From Linyphia triangularis (taxonomy: Eukaryota > Arthropoda > Arachnida > Araneae > Linyphiidae), in the NCBI GenBank assembly GCA_963978545.1, contig OZ021732.1, forward strand, positions 49,114,059 through 49,178,058: a stretch of 64,000 bases of DNA, read 5' to 3'. Positions within the stretch are counted from its first letter, which is position 1; every line of letters starts with the position of its first letter. The position numbers and the translations under genes are program-made. This document shows positions 19,692-30,400 of the stretch, piece after piece. The notes beneath the pieces were generated by a model. It worked only from the letters and a program-made list of their open reading frames with translations. It did not search any database and was not told the origin of the DNA.

Positions 19692-20126
19692 CCGACCAAA
19701 CGGTATAGGGTAAATTCCTAGTTCACGTTTATGGGTTGGCGCACTTTTGAAAAGTTGGCGACAAAGCCAGAAAGTCGCCAATTGGGAATTCCAATATGAA
19801 AAATTGAGAAACGAACCAGCTCCATGATTTGTAGTATAGGAAGGTTGAAGCCAAAGCGCGTCAATAAAAAAAATTGGATTGCCAAATTTAGAACTGTATC
19901 GCCTACAAAACAGCGCCAAATCGGCTTGGCGATATTTTAACGTCAACTAGGAATAGACCCGGTATAGTGGTTAGCGTGCTGGCTTCTAGACCGCGAGGTT
20001 GCGGGTTCGAGTCCCGTGTAGGCATGGGTGTTTGTAAATGTATGTTGGTTTGTTAAATGACGAAATGTTTCGGCGCATTATAGCCCTCGTGTTGCTGACG
20101 GCGCCAGATAATCTGAATACAACCAA
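19692..20126 (+). mobile_element. tRNA-derived SINE, split by a MITE
   Basis: Flanked by the 15-base direct repeat TCAACCACCATCGTG (19677-19691 and 20127-20141). The head has a tRNA-like promoter: GGTATAGTGGTTAGCGTG resembles box A and GGTTCGAGTCC (20004-20014) is box B. The tail ends in a CTGAATACAACCAA-type sequence. A MITE with its 8-bp duplication interrupts it after 17 bases. Without the insertion the SINE is about 176 bp. The tail recurs at 63210-63250. Confidence 0.85.
19709..19959. mobile_element. 251-bp MITE inside a SINE, 8-bp TSD
   Basis: Flanked by CGGTATAG (19701-19708 and 19960-19967). The ends are GGTAAATTCCTAGTT and AACTAGGAATAGACC, inverted with three differences. The interior has repeated TTGGCGA/GGCGAT words as in 17289-17647. 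It interrupts the SINE promoter region between the start and box B. No coding capacity. Confidence 0.88.
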
Positions 20127-20427
20127 TCAACCACCATCGTGTCACAATTGACATCGACTAAAACAAAGTAATCTGGAAGTTCAGTTTAAATAGTTATATA
20201 AAAAGTTAGGTCAAGTCCCAATGTCACTTTGGAACAAAAGATTCACTTCTCTTTTAGACTAATTTAGTATTAATAAAAATTATTTTAAAATTATTTGAAG
20301 AAAAAAAAAATCAATATCAATTGTAATTTGATAAAGATAAAAAAATCTTTTTTTTTTATTTTTATTGTTCAGAAATGGGAGAAATATATTGTTAAATCAA
20401 TAATAAAAATACATATATTGATGTATC

Positions 20428-20493
20428 TGGCCCGAGAAAAGCTTCAACATTAGTCATACGGCCCACTTCTAAAAGTTAGTGGCGAACGCTGAT
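20428..20493 (-). repeat. Dispersed repeat, copy 1
   Basis: The reverse complement resembles 40650-40735 and shares CCACTAACTTTTAGA and CCAGATACA. It directly borders the TTAA where the piggyBac element inserted, so the piggyBac landed in or beside an older repeat of hAT-like style. Confidence 0.55.
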
Positions 20494-20689
20494 TTAACCC
20501 TTTAAATCTCAAGGAGTCAGTGTTGTGGGTTTCCCAAAGTTCCAATGATTTTCCATTCGAAAAAACTGGAAATGAACTCGCCCGACTCGTTCTCCTGTGG
20601 ACCACACCTGGGTTTCTTGTGGAGGGGGTCACTGTCGACCATTAGAAGATCATTACTCTATGTCAGGAGAGAACTGCTGTTCTATCCCT

Positions 20690-21900
20690 CCCAAGTAAAT
20701 ATACACTAAGTTCTGAATTTTATGGTTACAAGGTTTGATATCGACTTACTAATAACATATATTTACAAAATAACTTTCTTTCAATGAAGCAAACTTATAT
20801 CTATATATTCACTATTAAAACAGTTTTAATTTGAATTTTGTTTAATAGAAGGTTACTTACAGAAAACTAGAAATCGCCCTTTTTCCTTTGTAATTGAAAT
20901 TCATAAGGAATTTGATTTCATATAAGTTAGATTTTTTTAGCTCTAATTATGTGAACATATTTTTTTTTTCTGCCTTCTGTGATAAAAATATGCTTAGAAA
21001 ATATTTTAATCCCTTAAAATATTTTAATTACTATTAATTTTTAAACTACTAAATTGGTTGCAATCTTAAATACATAATCAACTGTAGTGGGAAAAGAAGA
21101 TGGACTAGTTTTGAAAATTGCAATTACAATCTGAGTTTATTAATAATAAAATAGAAAGTAAATTGAGCGTAATTTTCATCCATGTCAGTATAAATAAATT
21201 AAAGCATAAAATATAAATCTATTGCATTTGTAATCATAACTGTGGACAATTTTTATATTAAAGTTTTATTCACTCTGGTTAGAAATCAATATTTGTTTAA
21301 ATATTACGATAATTAAATAGTAAGGAATCATAAGACTTTCAAATTTTGATGTAGCATATCCTTAAGGAACAGTAAACTGTAATTTAACACATATCCATAA
21401 TTTTCTACAATTTCTTTAGGAAATGGAAGTTAATATCAAACAAATACATTCATAATAAAAAAGGTAAACATTTTTACATCAAGATGACATTCACTTTAAT
21501 TAATTTTTTTAATTTTTAGATAATTAAATAGTAAGGACTAATTTTAGCACAATTTAAAAATTACACAACTATGTGTATTTAGCATGACACAATAACACTA
21601 ACACATGACCTTAATTTTCTATAGTTCTTGTAGAAAAAGGCAAATGATATCAATCTAATACATTGATTGAACAATTAAAAAAGCTTATGAACTTAAACTG
21701 TTATAATATCAAAAGGAAAAGTTAATTGTATAAAAAAAAGTACAAAGCAAAGTAACATATTCAAAGTAAAAAAATATGAAATCCTAACAACAAAAAAGAA
21801 GGAACCTATACAAATCTAACACATTCAGACCTAACTTAATCTAATAAAATTTTAAATGAGAACATTTTAATACTGTCTCACTAAATTAAATTAATATTGT
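20690..21900. other. 3' non-coding part of the piggyBac element
   Basis: Very AT-rich DNA between the right-hand transposase remnant and the left end of the element. No frame or second insertion recognised. Confidence 0.5.
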
Positions 21901-22868
21901 TTTTGTTATGATGGGGATCAAAACAAGAAACGCATGAACAAATTTTACATGCTTTGCAAATACATGAGCTTTGCACGTAATAATTTCCAGCAGTACGACT
22001 TTTTAATCTACTACACAACATTTACAGATACATTTTCTACCTTGTGTTTTAATTCGTTCACAGTGGGAGCTAGATGTAAGAGAAACTGATGGACTTTTTG
22101 TACAAGTTGTTGTGTGTGATGGCAGTGAATATATCATTTATCTAGATTAAAATCTAATTGAGATTTGTAACATTTGTTATGGGGTCTATTTGGTAAGGAA
22201 AACACAGTGAATGCATTATTTAAAGATGTGTCAAATAAAAACTAAATAAATACCTCCACCATTTGCGAGATTTTCTCGTACTGCTGTAATATTTTCTCTT
22301 TTGATCTGCTTGATCCACTCTGCCCATGTACTTATTATATTTTACAATCATTGCGGGACAGGAGACTTGATTTGTTTCTGCTCCTTTCCTTCTTGTTACT
22401 TTGAATGTTTCTGCTTTTGAATTTGTAGACAATACGAATAACTGTTTCTTATCGCATCATGCACTGCAAAGAAGATTTGGAAGATTGACACATTGAAAGT
22501 CTTTGCTTTGGCCGCTTTCTTTTAGCTTGAGACTCTTCAAGGTCGGTGGCAAGTACTTTCGACTAATGTTAACAGTTCCACGTGCCCCATGACCATCCTG
22601 CATCAATTTCAATAAAAGGGGAACACTCGCAAAAAACCTGTCGAAGTAGATGTGATGACCGGTTGTGTTTATCAGTTGAAGGAGATGAGTCACTACATCA
22701 TAGCCAAGGCCTTTACCAGATTTTGGGATCTTATTTTTTTCCCTGCATAGAGATCAAAATTCAGTACATACCCCTCTTGAGCAATGCATAACACCCTGAT
22801 CTTCAAACCTCGTTTTGCTGATTTCAAGGGCATATACTGAACTATACCCAGCCTTCCCTTATACTGCT
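21900..22868 (-). pseudogene. piggyBac transposase, C-terminal part (broken)
   Basis: Minus-strand reading from 22868 gives YKGRLGIVQYMPLK, then a segment with GYVLNFDLYAGKK, then HIYFDRFFASVPLLL (the Asp corresponds to the second catalytic residue of the DDD triad), and YNKYMGRVDQADQ (third and accessory Asp). It ends with a cysteine-rich domain (about 22080-21900) of repeated Cys-x-Cys and Cys-x2-Cys pairs, as in the piggyBac zinc-binding tail. At least two frame changes separate these pieces, one inside the cysteine-rich domain. The family catalyses cut-and-paste at TTAA (established). This copy cannot make an active protein. Confidence 0.88.
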
Positions 22869-23119
22869 TGTTAATGCGCGTCAATGAACTGTACTTAACT
22901 GTCAGTAAAATGTAACCTTTTAACTGTCACCGTCATTGATTGTAGAGACGTCCCTTTTTTGATATATAGTCAATTCATAGAATTGCGGAGTTCCTCCTTT
23001 TATTGCTGGTCTTTTACATCGATGTTTTTATAACTGTAATAAAGGTTTTAAGCAAGATTGTTTTGAGCTAATTTAAATACAGTCCACTTCGAAGAAAAGT
23101 CAATATTCCAGCTACAACA
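22869..23119 (+). repeat. 5' LTR of the BEL/Pao element
   Basis: 251 bp, TGT...ACA, nearly identical to the 3' copy. It contains AATAAA at about 23038 and a TATATAG stretch near its middle, as expected for an LTR that starts and ends a transcript. Confidence 0.93.
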
Positions 23120-23121
23120 TA

Positions 23122-23140
23122 GTGGTCCACCAGCCGGAGA
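23122..23140 (+). promoter_or_regulatory. Primer-binding region of the BEL/Pao element
   Basis: Begins TGGTCCACCAGCCGGA three bases after the LTR. TGG at this place is the hallmark of a site complementary to a tRNA CCA end. It resembles the complement of a tRNA-Tyr 3' end (TGGTCC...AGCCGGA) but with differences in the middle, so the primer identity is open. Confidence 0.5.
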
Positions 23141-23207
23141 TTTAGGACTTTGAACGGAGTTTGGGATATTGAATCGAGTTTGTGAACTGAACGGAATTTT
23201 GCATTTT

Positions 23208-23525
23208 GTCAAGTTCCCTGTGAGTCGTGCTTACTGTTCCTGTGAGTTTTCTGTTTTTGCTTGCTGCATTGAGTTTTTCGTGTGCTCAACTGTCGCGTTG
23301 AGTTTTCCGTGAGTTTCGTCTACTGCGCCTTGAGTTTGCCGTGTGTTTACTTGCCTTGCCTTTACTTGCTTTGCCTTGAGTTTTCCGTGAGTTGTGCTTG
23401 CTGTTCCTTTGAGCTTTTCTGCGCGTTTACTTGCTGTGTTAAGTTTGTTGTGCGTTTACTTGCTGTGCTGAGTTTGTCGTGTGTTTACATGTTGTTCTTT
23501 GAATTTGTCGGGAGTTATTAACTTA
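23208..23525 (+). repeat. Degenerate tandem repeats in the BEL leader
   Basis: Roughly ten imperfect copies of a unit of about 30 bases built on TTGAGTTTTCCGTGAGTT and CTTGCTGTG words, between the primer site and gag. The copies vary in length. They create a Cys/Leu/Val-rich plus frame at 23282-23521 that I regard as a by-product. Confidence 0.75.
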
Positions 23526-24743
23526 CAGTTATTTTACTAAATTTGGATTCATGTGCAGTGTTTGAATATTGTTTATGGGTGACACGTTTAACGCGTAGCC
23601 TGAGCCTTGTGGGCAAGTTCTGTGAGCTGTTACCTTTTTTTGTAATAATAGAGTTAGGATTTGCTCTAGACTTTAGATATATTGGGAACATTTTCTCGCG
23701 TTTTTTGACTTCGTGGGCTTTAGAAGGTATTTTTCGGTGTTTTCTCCATTTTTTCTCATTTGAGCATTCTCTTGAATACCCCTATTCTTGCAAATGGCAT
23801 TGCCGAGATACAAAAAGAGTGAGTTGGTGGCAATTGTAGAGGAGCTAGACCTAGAGGTGTGTGGTAAACTAACCATACATTCCCTCAGAGAGGTCATCGA
23901 AAACTGTGACCTCTTTAGAAATGAAAGGGAACAGTTTGATGAAATCGTGAATTTGGTTCTTGAGGAAATTGAGCGCTTGAGGAGGGAATCCGAATTAAGA
24001 AAAGAGATCCTGGAAAAAGAAATTGAGCTAAGAAAATTGCAAACGGAAATGCCGGGTACTGAAGTTAAAACGGAGACCGAATTTTCAAATTCCAGTTTAG
24101 AGAATTTAATTAAAAGTGTTAAAACTTTATCAATAGCAATACCCACATGACCGGAGAGTTTTAACCTCTTTTTCCAATCTATTGAGAAAGCCTTCTTAAT
24201 CAAGAAGGTGCCCGATGAATTTAAAGCCGAAATCCTGCTAAATATTTTGGGCGAGAAAGTCACCAATTTGTTAGTATTGTTGCACAAATTGTCTGTATAT
24301 ATTGTAAATAGTGACGTATTATTTCAAAATTCTATTGTAATTTATTTTATCCAATTTTATTTAGTAATTAATAGCGATTATACAAGTTAGAAAAAGGTGG
24401 CAACACCTGAAGTAATCGAGACACTTCGAGAAATTTCTTTCCGATGAATTGGCTGGAAATTACGAGAATGTCTCACGCGCTTGTATATAAAGGACTGGAG
24501 AACGGGAAAGTTTTCAGATTGACTTGGGGACTTCGTTGAAAGCTGATCGCTTTGTTTACCTATTGGAGTGAGCTTGTATAATCGCTGAATTCGAAGTTAT
24601 TTTTGTTGAAGCTTGTGTTGAAGCTTGAGAGTAATTAAACTGTTGCCTGTGAATAAATTTTGTGAGTTTTCTGAAGAGAGAATAAATATTTTTAAACCGT
24701 GAAAACTGTGCCATCATTGCCTCAGTGGAAAAATTCATAACAG

Positions 24744-24760
24744 TGGTGTCAGAAGTGGGG
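24744..24760 (+). promoter_or_regulatory. Primer-binding site, tRNA-Leu type
   Basis: TGGTGTCAGAAGTGGGG lies one base after the 5' LTR. It is complementary to a tRNA 3' end reading CCCACTTCTGACACCA, which is how eukaryotic tRNA-Leu (CAA type) ends. The match is from memory of tRNA sequence, not a search. Confidence 0.72.
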
Positions 24761-24767
24761 TGAATTC

Positions 24768-26525
24768 GTGGCGCTGGCAAGTGCGTTGGAGTTAAGGTTT
24801 GGGGAGCAGCATCTAAAGGATTACAACAGACTGCAATTGAAAGTGAGACAGCAGAAGGCCAATGAAACTCTTCAAGAATTGGCATCGGATATAGAAAGAC
24901 TGTCGCTCCTCGCTTTCCCTGACTGTCCCCCGGATGTACGAGACGATCTTTCTCTGCAGTATTTCATCGACGCTATTCAAGATCCCGATGTGCAGCAGGC
25001 GGTAAGGTTATCCCAAAACAAAAACCTGAAGTCGGCCCTCGTGTACGCCATGAGAGTGGAAGCCGCGCAGCTAGCTTCTGGAAAAGACCGACGATATGTG
25101 CGTGGTGCATTAGCCGAGGATTCTTCTGACTTTGTCACCAGTAAGCTTCGAGAACTGGAGAGCAAAATTGATAGAATGATGAGAAGCTATCCCGGAGCCA
25201 GGGATCGAAGGACCAGAGTCGTTTGCTGGCACTGCAAACGGGAAGGGCATCTACGACGGAACTGCCTTGATTTGAAAAAGAGAAGGGATAACACTACCAC
25301 GGATTCTCCACAACTGAATCTAAGAAGATGTCATCTCGCAGGGCAGAAGCTGCAATGTAGAACAGGTGAAGCCCCGACCAGTCGTTTCCACGTTTCATCC
25401 CGACAAGGAGGAAACCAGGGTTTATTCATGAAGGGGGAGATCAACGGAACTCCATGTCGTCTAATCGTCGATTCGGGAGCGAACGTAACGATCGTAAGGA
25501 CGGACGTGGCTCGTCGCCTGAACAGCCGACTCCTCTACACAGCGCCCTCTGTTTCTCTACAAACTGTGTCTGGTGGTAATATCTCTGTTCATGGGAAATT
25601 GCAAGTGGACATTGCCCTTGGATTTAACACCTACAAGCACACCGTTTATGTTGCCGAAATTGTAGATCCGTGCATTCTCGGACTAGACTTTTTAAAGAAA
25701 AATGGAATTACGCTGAATTTTGAGAAAAGCCAGCTGCAAACATGGAGAGGCGAAGTTCCTTTGCACGATCTAGACATGAAAGAGCTGTGCGTATATCGGA
25801 TTGTAGCTCATGAAGACAATGTCATAGAGAATGCTGAAGAGTCCACATCTATGGAAAGTACCTCTCCAGCCTCGGAGAGAGAACCGAAGAAAGCGAAGTT
25901 GATGAAACCCTCCCAGGAAGTGGTTCATGTGGAAATGGACAAAGTTAGTGACAAGGGAATCGACATTCGTACTCCTGTTACAAGCATCGAACGGAGGTCC
26001 CGGGATCTATCAGCTGCACGCGCGGATGATTCGGACGCAATCTCAAAATCATATAACCAGCAAGATGGGGATCAGAAACTTTCACCGCTTCTGTTGGCAT
26101 ATGGGAGTGCAACTCACGAGACCACCGGATTTTCTCCATCTCTAACGATGTGTGGAAGAGACCTTAGGCTCCCCAGCGACCTCCTCTTTGGACAACCACA
26201 GGACACTCCTTCCTCGCCTGTCCAGTATCTAGATGATCTGCAGGCACGTTTGGAAGCCGTACATCGGTTCGCCAGAGAGAGAAACAACATCATGACGGAG
26301 CGCGTGAAGATCCGGTACTATGCCACGGCCATGGACCGTTCATTCCAGGAAGGTGACAAACGTCGGAAAGGACTCTCCCCTAAGCTCCAGACGAACTGGG
26401 AAGGGCCGTATGGGATCCTTAAGAAGATCAACGACGTCGTGGTGAGAATTCAACGGACACCTTCCTGTAAACCTAGAGTTGTACACTACAATAGGCTAGC
26501 CCCATATTATGGTAGAAGTCATTGA
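24768..26525 (+). CDS. Fused gag-protease-integrase remnant frame of Gypsy element
   Basis: An uninterrupted frame of 585 codons. In order: C-terminal half of gag (residues 1-150), a zinc knuckle CWHCKREGHLRRNC (about 153-166), a retropepsin-like protease with LIVDSGANVTIV (D-S-G, about 233-244) and ILGLDFL, a low-complexity junction (about 340-430), then the end of the integrase core (LLLAYGSATHETTGFSPS) and a C-terminal basic segment to RLAPYYGRSH. RT, RNase H and the first integrase catalytic residues are absent. There is no ATG at the start: the first in-frame ATG is codon 95 (25050), and only about 10 bases separate the primer site from gag sequence, so the 5' part of gag is deleted. Two deletions have both left the frame open. 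Any protein would need a non-standard start; this is a non-autonomous copy. Confidence 0.88.
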   Translation: MALASALELRFGEQHLKDYNRLQLKVRQQKANETLQELASDIERLSLLAFPDCPPDVRDDLSLQYFIDAIQDPDVQQAVRLSQNKNLKSALVYAMRVEAAQLASGKDRRYVRGALAEDSSDFVTSKLRELESKIDRMMRSYPGARDRRTRVVCWHCKREGHLRRNCLDLKKRRDNTTTDSPQLNLRRCHLAGQKLQCRTGEAPTSRFHVSSRQGGNQGLFMKGEINGTPCRLIVDSGANVTIVRTDVARRLNSRLLYTAPSVSLQTVSGGNISVHGKLQVDIALGFNTYKHTVYVAEIVDPCILGLDFLKKNGITLNFEKSQLQTWRGEVPLHDLDMKELCVYRIVAHEDNVIENAEESTSMESTSPASEREPKKAKLMKPSQEVVHVEMDKVSDKGIDIRTPVTSIERRSRDLSAARADDSDAISKSYNQQDGDQKLSPLLLAYGSATHETTGFSPSLTMCGRDLRLPSDLLFGQPQDTPSSPVQYLDDLQARLEAVHRFARERNNIMTERVKIRYYATAMDRSFQEGDKRRKGLSPKLQTNWEGPYGILKKINDVVVRIQRTPSCKPRVVHYNRLAPYYGRSH

Positions 26526-27468
26526 ATGGCTTAAGGACTTCACTGCCCGGGACGTGCAGTTTTTAAGAAGGGGGAAATGTTGCACAAATTGTCTGTATAT
26601 ATTGTAAATAGTGACGTATTATTTCAAAATTCTATTGTAATTTATTTTATCCAATTTTATTTAGTAATTAATAGCGATTATACAAGTTAGAAAAAGGTGG
26701 CAACACCTGAAGTAATCGAGACGTTTCGAGAAATTTCTTTCCGATGAATTGGCTGGAAATTTCGAGAATGTCTCACGCGCTTGTATATAAAGGACTGGAG
26801 AACGGGAAAGTTTTCAGATTGACTTGGGGACTTCGTTGAAAGCTGATCGCTTTGTTTACCTATTGGAGTGAGCTTGTATAATCGCTGAATTCGAAGTTAT
26901 TTTTGTTGAAGCTTGAGAGTAATTAAACTGTTGCCTGTGAATAAATTTTGTGAGTTTTCTGAAGAGAGAATAAATATTTTTAAACCGTGAAAACTGTGCC
27001 ATCATTGCCTCAGTGGAAAAATTCATAACAGTATATTTAACCTCGGAAGAACTAAGTAATTATTCCAAATTGAAAGACACTGTCTTGAGGGAGTTTCAGA
27101 GCTCTCCTCAAGAGATTTTGCATAACTTCCGTAAAGCACAAAAATTCCCGAATGAAACATATACGCAATTTGCGTCCAGGTTAGGTGCAACATTTGACTA
27201 TTATTGTCAGTTGCGTAAAGTCGATGACTTCAGAGGACTGTGTGAACTAATGGTTTCAGATAAACTCTACAGTGCCTTAGATAACGAATTAAAACCCCAC
27301 ATTGGTGTAAAACAAGGTGAAACTTGGTACAGACCTACCGAAATGTCAAAGTGTTGTGACATCTACGTAGCGTCAAGGAACAAGACTAATAAAAACGAAT
27401 TTCCACCTTTCCGTCATTCTTTTAATAATCAGGGATATCGAAATAACAGTTTTAAAAACACCTCTTGA

Positions 27469-30400
27469 GCTTTTGTTTCTGGCGTTAGAGGACAAAAATG
27501 CGTGATATGTAAAACTAATAGTAATCATTATCTTGGCGCTTGCCCTAACTTCAAATGGATGACCGTAGATGAAAGAATTGAGACCGTGAAAGGTCATCAG
27601 CTGTGTTTTAACTGTTTAAATCCCCATAGAGTTAATAAATGTCAATCTAGATTCTCGTGTAGTAAGTGTCACAAAAGACACAATTCTTTGCTTCATTTTG
27701 AGGAGAGGCCTCGTGTCACAGGAAATGGTTTACCACCTGCAGGTGGGAGTTCCGATCTCTCTCCTTCGTCCCGTGCCGATGATTGTGAGCCAACACAGCA
27801 AGTGTTTTCTGGTACCAGTTCAAGCGCATTGAATAGGAAAACTGTAGTTCTGTCTACAGCCATTGTCTATGTAAAGGATAGTTTTGGTAATCTCCACCCT
27901 TGTAGGGTTTTGATCGATGGAGGTTCCCAATCCAATTTCATGACTGTAGAATGTTCTGTTGCTTTGGCTGTTAAGAGAGAGAAAACCAATGTCCTTATTT
28001 CTTGCTTGGGTGGAAATGCTATAAACGTCAAGGCGAGTGTTCTTGCTACTATTGCAAATTCTGAGGGAGATTTCGCAAAGACGTTAACCTTTCTCATTGT
28101 TCCAAAGATAACTGATGTTACCCCTACTAAAAGGTTAAATATCCCATTAGGCGTTCTGCCTGGGAATTTGAAGTTCGCTGATCCTAAGTTTTACGCCCCT
28201 GGAAAAATTGACATGCTACTGGGAGCTGAGTGTTTCTTCGAATTTCTGCGGTCAGGTACCATAAAACTTAACAATTCTGAGCTTTCAATGCAAAATACGG
28301 TCTTTGGATATATTGTTGGCGGTAGTTTTGAGGAGGTTAATTTGGAAAATGGGTTGAGTACAGGTTATTGTGGTTTGATTTCCGAAATTGATGACTTGAG
28401 TTCGGTTATGACAAAGTTTTGGGAAGTCGAGTCTGTTGGTGACCATTCAGATGTAGATGATCAAAGAGATGAGGATTTGCAGTGCGAGGAGCATTTTGTA
28501 AAAACTCACTCTAGGGGTGAGGCTGGAAGATACGTCGTAAGATTACCTTTCTCTGCATCGACGTCAGAACTTGGCAACTCCAGAGACCTGGCGCTGCAGC
28601 GTTTTAAGGCTGTCGAGCGTAAATTGATTTCTAAACCTCAAATATATTGGCAGTATAAAGACTTTATGAAAGAGTACGCTGTACTGGGCCATATGGAAAG
28701 GGTCCCCGTGTCAGAGGCTTCTTCAGTGGGATGCTATTATCTCCCACACCATGCAGTCTTCAAGACTCATAGCTCTACAAGTCAGATACGTGTGGTGTTT
28801 GATGCCTCAGCGAAGTCTGATTCTGGCAAGTCCCTGAATGATATCTTAATGGTCGGCCCTAAAATTCAGAATGACCTATTTCCTATTCTGCTCAGATTCC
28901 TGACTCATCAGGTCGTAATGGTTGCTGACGTCGAGAAAATGTTCCGTCAGTTTAGACTTCACAGAGATGATTGTAACTTTCAGAGAATCTTCTGGAGAGA
29001 CGATCCTGGCGGACAGATCAATGAGTTTAGACTTTTAACAGTGACCTACGGTTTTGCATGTGCTTCCTTTTTGAGTTCCAGAGCACTGCATCAGCTTGCC
29101 ATTGATGAAGGAGTACACCTTCCATTGGCTTCTAGGACGGTGCTTCAGGATTTTTACGTTGATGATTTGCTCACGGGAGCTGAGTCAGAGGAGTGTGCTA
29201 CAGGGCTGGTATCTCAACTCATGCAAATGATGGAGAGGGGTGGCCTTAAACTGCGGAAGTGGTGTTCGAACAACTCCAATCTGCTTCAGACCATTCCGAA
29301 AGAACTTCGTGAGGAAATGACTACAGTTGAGTTTGACAAAGATAAGTCAATCAAGGTCCTGGGAATGAACTGGCAGCCTGGCACAGATAGTTTTAACATC
29401 AAGGTCAATGGACTGTTTGCCCATGACGTCATCAACAAGCGAACTATCTTGTCTGCCATTGCAAGATTGTTTGACCCCTTGGGTCTGCTTGGCCCTGTAG
29501 TGGTAAAGGCTAAAATTTTCATGCAGAAATTATGGATGCTCAAGGTTTCTTGGGATGATGATCTTCCTACCGATGTAAAGAAGGAGTGGAGTAGGTTCTC
29601 TATTGCCTTGGTGTCTTTGCAGGAGGTGCATGTCTCTCGCCTAGTCCTCGTCAAGTCGGCCACTGACATCGAACTCGTAGGTTTTTGCGACGCTAGTAAA
29701 GAGGCGTACGGGGCAGTGATTTATCTAAGATCTTCAAACGCCCTGGGAGACGTCAAGGTCTCACTTTTGTGTAGCAAATCAAGGGTAGCCCCAATAAAGT
29801 CTCTAACTATCCCACGCCTGGAGTTATGTGGTGCCGAGTTACTCTCTCGACTTGTTGTAAGTGTTGCGACTTCTCTGCATTTTGAGATCAACAGCGTTAG
29901 ATTATACTGCGACTCAACTACAGTGCTCTCTTGGATACACTCCTGTGCAACTACTCTAAAGGTGTTTGTTTCCAATAGAGTCTCAGGGATCCAAGAGCTA
30001 ACAAAGGGATTTTCATGGCGATATGTGAAAATTGCGGATAATCCTGCAGATCTTGTGTCACGTGGAGTTTGGCCCGATCAGATGTCTCGTCTTACTTTCT
30101 GATGGGATGGGCCTAAGTTTCTGTATGGAGATGAACCCACACCTATTGATATCCCGTTGTCCCCGACTGATGAGTTTACTACTGAATTGAAAAACGATTC
30201 TCAAGGACAGTCAAATAACTTTATGATTCCTAATTGTTTAGATAGCATATTTCATATAACCAATTTATTTACGAAATTAATTAGAATTTTTGCATTTATA
30301 TTTAGATTTGTTTTCAATTGTAAATTCAAAGTGAAAAAGGTTGGCCCTCTTTTAAGTAATGAGCTGGAGAAGGCTGAGATGTTTATCATAAGGTGCGCTC

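Larger units (their letters stand above)
24278..27030 (+). mobile_element. Deleted Gypsy-type LTR element inside BEL gag
   Basis: LTRs 24278-24742 (465 bp) and 26578-27030 (453 bp) start TGTTGCAC and end ATAACA, with a GTAT target duplication (24274-24277, 27031-27034). By eye they differ by three substitutions and one 12-base duplication in the 5' copy (TGTGTTGAAGCT region), so the insertion is young. TATATAAAGG in each LTR is a promoter candidate. A tRNA-Leu-type primer site follows at 24744 and a purine tract AAGAAGGGGGAAA precedes 26578. The interior is only 1.8 kb: leader, N-terminal gag, RT, RNase H and most of integrase are missing. Confidence 0.93.
23788..27468 (+). pseudogene. BEL/Pao gag, interrupted by a Gypsy element
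   Basis: Gag starts at 23788 with a basic start then a long Glu/Arg/Lys coiled coil (SELRKEILEKEIELRKL). A TGA at 24148-24150 stops it. The same frame continues to 24277, where a Gypsy-type LTR element is inserted; its 4-base duplication GTAT lets the frame resume in register at 27031-27034 and run to TGA 27466-27468. The second part has the helical capsid-like sequence typical of BEL gag (ETYTQFASRLGATFDYY). The later segment with zinc-binding residues belongs to the pol-frame entry. Product: structural capsid protein of the element (family knowledge). Not functional here. Confidence 0.85.

Noticed and set aside
19960..20030. tRNA gene candidate
   Set aside because: Box A-like and box B sequences are present, but the stems pair poorly and the copy sits in a SINE with a shared tail and target duplication.
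23282..23521. 79-codon Cys/Leu/Val-rich frame
   Set aside because: Generated by the degenerate tandem repeats of the BEL leader, upstream of the real gag start.
23673..24287. 204-codon minus-strand frame
   Set aside because: Antisense shadow of the BEL gag, which has the family motifs on plus.
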